A stretch of DNA of 7,816 nucleotides. Source: JBDSTZ01 sp039927975. GTDB taxonomy: Bacteria > Pseudomonadota > Gammaproteobacteria > Burkholderiales > Burkholderiaceae_D. Under the pieces are notes generated by a model. That model worked only from the letters and a program-made list of their open reading frames with translations, was not told where the DNA came from and made no database searches. How positions within the stretch are numbered: position 1 is the stretch's first letter; each line of letters opens with the position of its first letter. The stretch spans positions 1 to 7,816 of the forward strand of contig JBDSTZ010000637.1 of assembly GCA_039927975.1 (NCBI GenBank), in the 5' to 3' direction. Both the position numbers and the translations under genes were made by a program. Shown piece after piece: positions 1 to 4,626 of the stretch.

Positions 1-682
1 GGGCCAGCACGCCCGGCAGGCGCTGTGCCGACAACACCGCCAGCACGCGGGTATTGCCATCGGCCGCGTACAGCGTGGCCTCGCTGGCATCGCCCGACAC
101 CACTTGCACGTGATTCGCGTGCATCGCGGTGAAGGCTTCGCCGCCGCCCTCCAGCGCGACGAAGCGCAGCACTTTCGGGTCGATGCCGGCTTTCTGCGCC
201 ACCAGCGCCATTTTGAGCCAGTCCTGGCTGCCGATGGTGCCGGAGACGCCGATCAGGACCTGCTTCGGATCGCGCTTGAGGGCGGCCAGCAGATCGGCCA
301 GGCTGTGGAAGGGCGAATCGCTGCGCACCGCGATCATGCCGTAGTCGGCGCCCAGCGCGGCCACCCAGCGCACATCGCCTGGACCTGCCTTGCCGAACTT
401 GCCCTGCGCCAGATTGAGCAGCGAGCCGCCCGAAAACGCCACCAGGGTGTCGCCCTCGGCGCCGCGCTGCGACCCCATGGTGTGCCAGGCCACCGCGCCG
501 ATGCCGCCGGGCAGATAGCTCAGCCGCATTTTGGTCGGCAGGCTCTTCTGGGCCAGCTTGCAGGTCAGGTCCATCGCACCGCCCGGCTTGGACGGCACGA
601 TGCACTCGGCCTCGCCGGCGCGCGCCAGGCAGCACGCCACCGAAAGGGCCAGCGCCAGCAAACTGTATATGCGTGTGTTCAT
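1..682 (-). CDS. tctC: TctC-type tricarboxylate-binding periplasmic protein (partial, C-terminus off left edge)
   Basis: This is the substrate-binding component of a tripartite tricarboxylate transporter, which captures citrate or a related carboxylate in the periplasm and hands it to the TctA/TctB membrane permease. The first 227 residues are visible, of about 320 usual for the family. A signal peptide runs to ARA (residue 22) or GEA (25). The mature protein opens with CIVPSKPGGAMDLTCKLAQ (27-45), which carries two cysteines and the family PGG-x-x-D loop. YLPGGIGAVA (56-65), FSGGSLLNLAQGKFG (83-97), SGTIGSQDW (147-155) and EGGGEA (178-183) follow. As I recall, these match true citrate TctC of Salmonella more closely than generic Bug receptors, which lack the cysteine pair. 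The ATG at 682-680 is the only reasonable start. Its Shine-Dalgarno is poor. It lies 53 nt after the porin stop, so the two are probably co-transcribed. tctB and tctA are expected to the left. The exact substrate is inferred. Confidence 0.88.
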   Translation of the reverse strand, partial: MNTRIYSLLALALSVACCLARAGEAECIVPSKPGGAMDLTCKLAQKSLPTKMRLSYLPGGIGAVAWHTMGSQRGAEGDTLVAFSGGSLLNLAQGKFGKAGPGDVRWVAALGADYGMIAVRSDSPFHSLADLLAALKRDPKQVLIGVSGTIGSQDWLKMALVAQKAGIDPKVLRFVALEGGGEAFTAMHANHVQVVSGDASEATLYAADGNTRVLAVLSAQRLPGVLA

Positions 683-735
683 ATCAGGCCCATGATAATC
701 CAGCTGCTCGCCCCTGTCCGTTTTGCCGCGTGCGC

Positions 736-1809
736 TCAGAAACGGTGCTGGATGCCGGTGGTAATGCCGGTTTGCGAGCTGCCGAAACCGGGATCGTCGC
801 GCGACAGGCTCACCAGCTTGTTGTTGTCAGCCTTGGCGTAACCGGCCGTGACATACAGGTCGGTGCGCTTGGACAGCGCATACAGGCCGCGCGCCACGTA
901 CATGACCGGATCGGCATCCTGGCCGCTGGCGACGTTCTTGACGTTGACCTTGTAGACCGCGCCGGTCAGGGTGATGGCCGGTTTGATCACATAGGTCACG
1001 CCGGCCCAGTAGGTGTCGGCGCGCACGTCGGGGGTGGCGGCCTTGGCCAGGGTCTGCTTGTAGCCGCGCATGCCGGCGGTCAGGCGCCAGTCGCCGGTCT
1101 TGTAGTCGGCCGCCAGGTGGAAGGCCTTGGCTTCGTCGCGGTTGCCGGTGGCCGCCAGGACGTTGCCGTTGACCTGTTCGTAGGTCGCCATCAGGCCCAG
1201 GCCGTCGTGGGTCCACGAACCGCCGACCGCGTACTTGCGGCTGTCGGCCGCGCTGCCTGCCTGTTCGCCGAGACCCACGGTGGCGCCGTATTTGAAGTCG
1301 CCGCTCTGGCCCGAATATTTGATCAGGTTGTCGAACGCGGTCGTCATGCCGTATTTCGAGGGGCCGCTGGCGTTGGTCGAGGTGGCCCACGAGTAGTTCG
1401 GCGCGTAGCCGAGCGGGTCGAAAGCGATCACGAAATCGTAGGTGGTGGTGAAGGAACGGCCGATCACGACCCGGCCGAAGCCGCCTTCGAGGCCGACGTA
1501 GGCCTGGCGCTTGAACAGGGCGCCGTCCGAATTGCCGGTGTCGAGCAGGATACCGCCTTCGAGGCCGAACACGGCTTTCAGGCCGTTGCCGAGATCTTCG
1601 GTGCCGCGAAAGCCCCAGCGCGAGGTGTTCTTGCCGCCCGAGACCACCTTGACGACGCTGTCCTGCGCCGCGTTGGCGTGGTTGAGATATTCAACGCCGG
1701 CGTCGATCAGGCCATAGACCTGGACGTTCGATTCGGCGTGCGCGCCCGTGCTGGCGCTGAATGCACCGAATGCGGCGAGCGTGGCGAGGGTGAGGACTGT
1801 CTTGTTCAC
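736..1809 (-). CDS. Outer-membrane general porin (Porin_4/OmpC-like family)
   Basis: A trimeric beta-barrel porin of 357 residues, giving small anionic solutes passage through the outer membrane. The signal peptide ends at AHA (residue 25), and the mature protein starts ESNVQVYGLIDAGVEY, the classic betaproteobacterial porin first strand. SRWGFRGTEDLGNGLKAVFG and RQAYVGLEGGFGRVVIGR are the conserved strands 2-4 before the constriction loop. The chain ends HRF, with the terminal phenylalanine needed for BAM assembly. Length fits a 16-strand porin. The start is GTG (1809-1807), fixed by an AGGAG six bases upstream and by the signal peptide. It is the first gene of a probable operon with tctC and is divergent from tctD. 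In Pseudomonas aeruginosa the porin of the corresponding locus is OpdH, of the unrelated OprD family, so the job of tricarboxylate entry is inferred here from position. Confidence 0.93.
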   Translation of the reverse strand: MNKTVLTLATLAAFGAFSASTGAHAESNVQVYGLIDAGVEYLNHANAAQDSVVKVVSGGKNTSRWGFRGTEDLGNGLKAVFGLEGGILLDTGNSDGALFKRQAYVGLEGGFGRVVIGRSFTTTYDFVIAFDPLGYAPNYSWATSTNASGPSKYGMTTAFDNLIKYSGQSGDFKYGATVGLGEQAGSAADSRKYAVGGSWTHDGLGLMATYEQVNGNVLAATGNRDEAKAFHLAADYKTGDWRLTAGMRGYKQTLAKAATPDVRADTYWAGVTYVIKPAITLTGAVYKVNVKNVASGQDADPVMYVARGLYALSKRTDLYVTAGYAKADNNKLVSLSRDDPGFGSSQTGITTGIQHRF

Positions 1810-1815
1810 TAGGGT

Positions 1816-1820
1816 CTCCT
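1816..1820 (-). promoter_or_regulatory. Ribosome binding site of the porin
   Basis: AGGAG on the minus strand, six bases before a GTG codon. It settles the GTG at 1809-1807 as the porin start, since the residues after it form a complete signal peptide. Confidence 0.85.
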
Positions 1821-1845
1821 GATGGTGTTTTTGGTTTAGGTGACA

Positions 1846-1883
1846 GGCGATCTTCTTCCGTCAGATTGCACTATACGATCGCC
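1846..1883. repeat. 7-bp inverted repeat in the tctD-porin intergenic region
   Basis: GGCGATC at 1846-1852 and GATCGCC at 1877-1883 are exact complements, with centres 31 bp apart (about three turns), on either side of the predicted porin transcription start. Short enough to be chance; recorded because it overlaps the promoter. Confidence 0.25.
1870..1875 (-). promoter_or_regulatory. -10 box of the porin-tctC promoter
   Basis: On the minus strand this reads TATAGT (five of six to consensus), which would place the transcript start near 1864 and give a leader of roughly 55 nt. At 16-18 bp upstream the sequence (CTAATT, GCTAAT or AGCTAA) does not resemble TTGACA. A good -10 with no -35 is what an activator-dependent promoter looks like. 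The promoter is inferred from sequence only. Confidence 0.55.
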
Positions 1884-1886
1884 AAT

Positions 1887-1903
1887 CTTTCAATTAGCTT
1901 TCA
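1887..1903 (-). promoter_or_regulatory. Candidate TctD operator: two TGAAAG half-sites, 11 bp apart
   Basis: On the minus strand the sequence is TGAAAG-CTAAT-TGAAAG, two identical hexamers repeating with an 11-bp period. The nearer one ends 11 bases upstream of the TATAGT box, so the pair replaces the -35 element. OmpR/PhoB-family regulators bind tandem direct repeats with this period, and pho boxes sit at this distance from the -10. The divergently encoded TctD belongs to that family, which makes it the natural candidate to bind here. The assignment to TctD is inference. Confidence 0.45.
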
Positions 1904-1949
1904 CAATCTGACCAAACACCGGCACTGGTCCAAATCGCCGTTTTGGGCT

Positions 1950-1955
1950 TACACT
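1950..1955 (+). promoter_or_regulatory. -10-like box of tctDE, consistent with a leaderless transcript
   Basis: TACACT lies seven bases before the tctD ATG, so transcription would start at or next to the A of the start codon. No Shine-Dalgarno sequence precedes the gene (the bases are GGCGACC). No convincing -35 hexamer is seen at 16-18 bp; CTGGTC sits 19 bp upstream. Suggestive only. Confidence 0.4.
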
Positions 1956-1962
1956 GGCGACC

Positions 1963-2655
1963 ATGCGCATCCTCCTCGTTGAAGACCATATTGAACTGTC
2001 GCACTGGCTGTCCAAGGCCTTGCGCGACGCCCACCTGAACGTCGAAACCGCCGCCAACGGCGCCGATGCCGACGCCCTGCTGCACACCCAGGACTACGCG
2101 CTCGTCATCCTCGACCTGACGCTGCCGAAGATGGACGGGCTCGAAGTGCTGCGCCGCCTGCGCGCGCGCGGCGGGGCGCGCGGGAAGACGCCCGTGCTGA
2201 TATTGACCGCGCGCGGCGGCCTTGAAGAACGCGTGCAGGGGCTGAACCTGGGCGCCGACGACTACCTGGCCAAGCCGTTTGAACTGGCCGAACTCGAAGC
2301 GCGCGTGAAAGCCCTGCTGCGCCGCAGCCAAGGCAACGAGGCGCCGGTGCACAGTATCGGCGCGCTCAGCTTTGACAGCGTGACGCGGCTGTTTGCTTAC
2401 GGTGGCGCGCCGCTGGCGCTGACGCCGCGCGAACACGCGGTACTCGAAGCACTGATCACCCGCCCTGGGCGCGCGGTGTCGAAAGAAAAACTGTTCGACG
2501 AAGTCTTCGCGCTGGAGGACGACGCCAATCTGGACGCCATCGAACTGTATATTCACCGGGTCCGCAAGAAGCTCGAAAAGCCGATCGCCGACGCGGTGGC
2601 GATCACCACACTGCGCGGCATCGGCTACCTGCTGCAGCCACGCCCGGCAAGCTGA
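1963..2655 (+). CDS. tctD: TctD-type OmpR-family response regulator
   Basis: A DNA-binding response regulator of 230 residues that would control the divergent porin-tctC operon when phosphorylated by the kinase encoded next to it. The receiver domain (about 1-115) has the acidic pair E7-D8, phospho-acceptor D51 in LDLTLPKMDG, switch T82 in ILTAR, and K104 in AKPF. The winged-helix domain (about 125-228) shows LTPREHAVLEAL, a recognition-helix region with DAIELYIHRVRKKL, and the hairpin TLRGIGYLL. All catalytic residues are present. MRILLVEDH is a canonical N-terminus for the family, which supports the ATG at 1963 despite the lack of a ribosome site. One base separates its stop from tctE. Family assignment is firm. 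The name TctD rests on the tctC, porin and tctE neighbours. Confidence 0.93.
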   Translation: MRILLVEDHIELSHWLSKALRDAHLNVETAANGADADALLHTQDYALVILDLTLPKMDGLEVLRRLRARGGARGKTPVLILTARGGLEERVQGLNLGADDYLAKPFELAELEARVKALLRRSQGNEAPVHSIGALSFDSVTRLFAYGGAPLALTPREHAVLEALITRPGRAVSKEKLFDEVFALEDDANLDAIELYIHRVRKKLEKPIADAVAITTLRGIGYLLQPRPAS

Positions 2656-2656
2656 G

Positions 2657-4114
2657 ATGACTCTGCGGGCACGCCTGCGGCCCTTGTCGGCCGCCTCGCT
2701 CGGCAGCCTTCGCAACGAGCTGCTGCGCTGGCTGCTGATTCCCCTGGTGCTGCTGGTGGCGCTGGGCGCGGTGTCGGTCTACCGCAACGCGCTCGACGCC
2801 GCCGACGTCGCCTACGACCGCTCGCTGCTGGCCTCGACCCGCGCGCTGGCCGAGCGGGTCTCGGTCAAGGACGGCAAGGTGGTGGCCGACGTGCCCTACG
2901 TCGCGCTCGACAGCTTCGAGACCGACACCCTGGGCCGCATCTATTACAAGGTCACCGGCATCGGCGGCGAGACGGTGTCCGGTTTCGGCGACTTGCCGCC
3001 GGTGCCGGCCAGCGTGCCGCGCTCGGAAGCCTATCCGGCGCTGGTGCGCTTTTACAACGCCGACTACAACGGCGAGCCGGTGCGCATCGCCGCCCTGCTG
3101 CAGCCGGTGTACGACGATTCAATGCGCGGCATCGCCCTGATCCAGGTGGGCGAGACGCTCGACGCGCGGCGCGGCCTGTCGCGCAAGATCCTGCTCGACA
3201 CTCTGCTGTGGCAGGCGATGATGGTGCTGGCGGTGGGCTCGCTGGTGTGGATCGCCGTGCGCCTGGTGCTGCGCCCGCTCATGCGCCTCAAGAACGAGGT
3301 CGAGACGCGCGACCTGAGCGACCTGTCCGACGTCGACGAGGCGCTGGTGCACCGCGAAGTGCGCCCGCTGGTGGCGGCGATGAACACCACCATGGCGCGC
3401 ATGCAGAACCTGATTGCCAGCCAGCGCCGCTTCATCGCCGACGCCTCGCACCAACTGCGCACCCCGCTCACGGTGCTCAAGACCCAGGCCGAACTGGCGC
3501 TGCGCGAAAACGACGCGGCGGCGATGCGTGAGATCGTCAAGTCGATCGCCGGCACCACCGACTCCACCGTCCACCTGGCCAACCGCCTGCTGTCGCTGGC
3601 GCGCATCGAGCATGGCGGCGAAGCGGCCAGGCTGGCGCCGGTGTCGCTGACGGCGATCGTGCGCCAGGTCGGGCTTGAGCTGGCGCTGCCGGCGGTGCAA
3701 AAGAATATCGACCTTTCGCTCGAAGCGGCCGAGGACGCGGTCATCGACGGCCAGGCGCTGATGCTGCACGAGATGCTCAGCAACCTGGTCGACAACGCGA
3801 TCCGCTACACGCCGGCCGGCGGCCGGATCGCGCTGGAGGTGCGCGACATGGGCGCCGAAGGTGTGCTGCTGGAGGTGAGCGACAGCGGGGTGGGTATCGG
3901 CGAGGCCGAGCGCGAAAAGGTGTTCACGCCGTTTTATCGGGCCTCGTCTTCGCTGGAGACCAATCCGGACGGCACCGGCCTTGGACTGGCGATCGTGCGC
4001 GATGTCGCGGCCCTGCACAAGGCCGGCCTCACGTTGGGCGAGGCAGCGGGCGGCGGCTTGAAGGTGAGTGTCCTGTTTCCCCCGGCGCGGCAACAAAGTG
4101 CGGCTGGGATATAA
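2657..4114 (+). CDS. tctE: TctE-type sensor histidine kinase
   Basis: An inner-membrane sensor kinase of 485 residues, partner of TctD. The first membrane segment is about residues 25-42. A periplasmic sensing domain follows (about 43-180), opening with NALDAADVAYDRSLLASTRALAERV, the signature of the 2CSK_N domain found in TctE kinases. Membrane segment two is about 183-203, then HAMP. The H-box has phospho-acceptor H265 in DASHQLRTPLT. The ATPase domain carries the N-box NLVDNAIRYTP (N376, N380), the G1 box VSDSGVGIG (D409) and the G2 box GTGLGLAIV (439-447). All kinase motifs are intact. The start is one base after the tctD stop with a poor ribosome site, so translation is probably coupled to tctD. 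The ligand is presumed to be citrate or another tricarboxylate because of the neighbouring tctC. Confidence 0.93.
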   Translation: MTLRARLRPLSAASLGSLRNELLRWLLIPLVLLVALGAVSVYRNALDAADVAYDRSLLASTRALAERVSVKDGKVVADVPYVALDSFETDTLGRIYYKVTGIGGETVSGFGDLPPVPASVPRSEAYPALVRFYNADYNGEPVRIAALLQPVYDDSMRGIALIQVGETLDARRGLSRKILLDTLLWQAMMVLAVGSLVWIAVRLVLRPLMRLKNEVETRDLSDLSDVDEALVHREVRPLVAAMNTTMARMQNLIASQRRFIADASHQLRTPLTVLKTQAELALRENDAAAMREIVKSIAGTTDSTVHLANRLLSLARIEHGGEAARLAPVSLTAIVRQVGLELALPAVQKNIDLSLEAAEDAVIDGQALMLHEMLSNLVDNAIRYTPAGGRIALEVRDMGAEGVLLEVSDSGVGIGEAEREKVFTPFYRASSSLETNPDGTGLGLAIVRDVAALHKAGLTLGEAAGGGLKVSVLFPPARQQSAAGI

Positions 4115-4194
4115 ACGACGAGGCAAATCAAAATGCCTTTGCGGCGTCTCAAAATCGGCGGTGCGGCGGCCAAGGCGAAGCCCGGCCACGCGCG

Positions 4195-4200
4195 TAGAAT
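4195..4200 (+). promoter_or_regulatory. -10-like box before the small acidic ORF
   Basis: TAGAAT, five of six to consensus, ends six bases before the ATG at 4207. The predicted transcript would begin at the start codon, giving a leaderless message. There is no matching -35 (AAGGCG at 17 bp) and no Shine-Dalgarno sequence. The rest of the 92-base gap after tctE (4115-4194) shows only a five-base-pair hairpin at 4121-4138 and no clear terminator. Confidence 0.35.
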
Positions 4201-4206
4201 TTACCC

Positions 4207-4365
4207 ATGGACCCGCACAAAGAGCCGCTCACGGCGGAACAGGAAGAAGAGGAATTGACCACCGCGATCATGGTCAGCCTGGACGGCGAGGACACGCCGC
4301 ACGCGCAGGCAGTCGACGAATTTTCGGATGAATTCCTGATGCAGGAACCGAAAGAACCGAAGTAG
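4207..4365 (+). CDS. Possible small acidic protein of unknown function, 52 aa
   Basis: An ORF of 52 codons starting MDPHKEPLTAEQEEEELTT and ending FLMQEPKEPK. It is strongly acidic, with a run of glutamates near the N-terminus, and has no membrane segment, signal peptide or cysteine. I do not recognise the family and assign no function. Support for a real gene: about three-quarters of codons end in G or C, most of the exceptions being GAA and AAA, which fits the host's usage, and a TAGAAT box sits at leaderless distance. Against: its length, the absence of a ribosome site, and no visible link to either neighbouring operon. It lies 92 bases after tctE and 261 before vgrG, on the same strand as both. 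Confidence 0.45.
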   Translation: MDPHKEPLTAEQEEEELTTAIMVSLDGEDTPHAQAVDEFSDEFLMQEPKEPK

Positions 4366-4451
4366 GACTACCGTCATCTTCGCAATCCAGACCGTTTCCG
4401 GAATCAGGATCGCTCGCACCTTGAACGACGGGTCGTTGTCGACACACTGGA

Positions 4452-4482
4452 CGCCAGGCGAACGGTGATGGTTCGCTTGGCG
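4452..4482. terminator. Strong 12-bp-stem hairpin, possible atypical terminator
   Basis: CGCCAGGCGAAC (4452-4463) pairs with GTTCGCTTGGCG (4471-4482) around a seven-base loop, with 11 Watson-Crick pairs and one G-U on the plus-strand RNA. The same fold with one A-C mismatch forms on the other strand. No T-tract follows on either side (a C-run follows on plus), so it is not a standard intrinsic terminator. It could end transcription from tctDE or the small ORF by other means, or stabilise an RNA end. The hairpin is seen directly; its role is unknown. Confidence 0.4.
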
Positions 4483-4538
4483 CACATCCCCCCGGGCAAA
4501 ACCGAGCTGAAAAACTTCTTGCTGCGCTCCCGCCGACC

Positions 4539-4567
4539 TTGATATTCATCAAACTCTGAAATAGATC
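4539..4567 (+). promoter_or_regulatory. Weak candidate promoter for vgrG
   Basis: TTGATA (4539-4544, a fair -35) is followed after 17 bp by TAGATC (4562-4567), which matches the -10 consensus at only three positions. The -35 overlaps a small palindrome, TTGAT-ATTC-ATCAA (4539-4552), that could be an operator. No sigma-54 GG/GC pattern was seen. The transcript leader would be about 53 nt. Confidence 0.2.
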
Positions 4568-4614
4568 CTAAGAGTAACGTTTCCCTCTCGCATCGCTTTC
4601 CTCAACCGCGATTC

Positions 4615-4620
4615 AGGTGA
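4615..4620 (+). promoter_or_regulatory. Ribosome binding site of vgrG
   Basis: AGGTGA six bases before the ATG at 4627. It favours this start over the internal ATG at residue 13. Confidence 0.7.
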
Positions 4621-4626
4621 AACAAT

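Larger units (their letters stand above)
1860..1912. repeat. Perfect 9-bp inverted repeat flanking the porin promoter
   Basis: GTCAGATTG at 1860-1868 and its exact complement CAATCTGAC at 1904-1912 bracket the -10 box and the TGAAAG repeats. The arm centres are 44 bp apart, about four helical turns. The arms could be two operator half-sites, for example for a repressor that loops the promoter. The loop is too long for this to be an obvious RNA hairpin. By a rough estimate, a 9-bp match arises by chance about once in 25 such intergenic regions. Confidence 0.4.
4366..4626. other. Intergenic region upstream of vgrG
   Basis: This 261-base stretch has no convincing gene. It holds a short hairpin at 4424-4437 (AACGAC-GG-GTCGTT), a strong hairpin at 4452-4482, a C-rich patch at 4488-4493, and a more AT-rich segment from about 4540 with a weak promoter candidate. 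The codon pattern in the one open frame is not gene-like. It appears to mark the border between the citrate locus and the secretion module. Confidence 0.6.

Noticed and set aside
600..682. Lipoprotein signal (cysteines 17-18) in TctC
   Set aside because: The residues before Cys17 (LSVA) lack the usual hydrophobic residue at -3, and a normal ARA cleavage site follows, fitting a soluble periplasmic receptor.
104..841. A 245-codon plus-strand ORF opposite tctC and the porin end
   Set aside because: It spans two real minus-strand genes and their gap, and has no domain-like pattern.
673..1812. A 379-codon plus-strand ORF lying opposite the whole porin gene
   Set aside because: It is a low-complexity G, A, V, R-rich mirror of the porin's GC-rich codons. 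The minus strand encodes an unmistakable porin with signal peptide and ribosome site.
4121..4138. AGGCA/TGCCT hairpin after tctE as an intrinsic terminator
   Set aside because: The stem has only five pairs, and just three Ts are followed by GCGGCG, so it is too weak.
3119..4189. A 356-codon minus-strand ORF opposite tctE
   Set aside because: It is rich in R, H, Q and A as expected for the antisense of a GC-rich gene. tctE has every kinase motif on the plus strand.
4366..4542. Open reading continuing in the same frame past the TAG of the small acidic ORF, to a TGA at 4540-4542
   Set aside because: The codon pattern changes to random-looking, with many T and A third positions, and the sequence contains the hairpin. 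It is most likely chance, not read-through.
4468..4542. A 24-codon ORF starting MVRLAHIPPGKTELK
   Set aside because: It starts inside the hairpin, has no good ribosome site and is too short to support.
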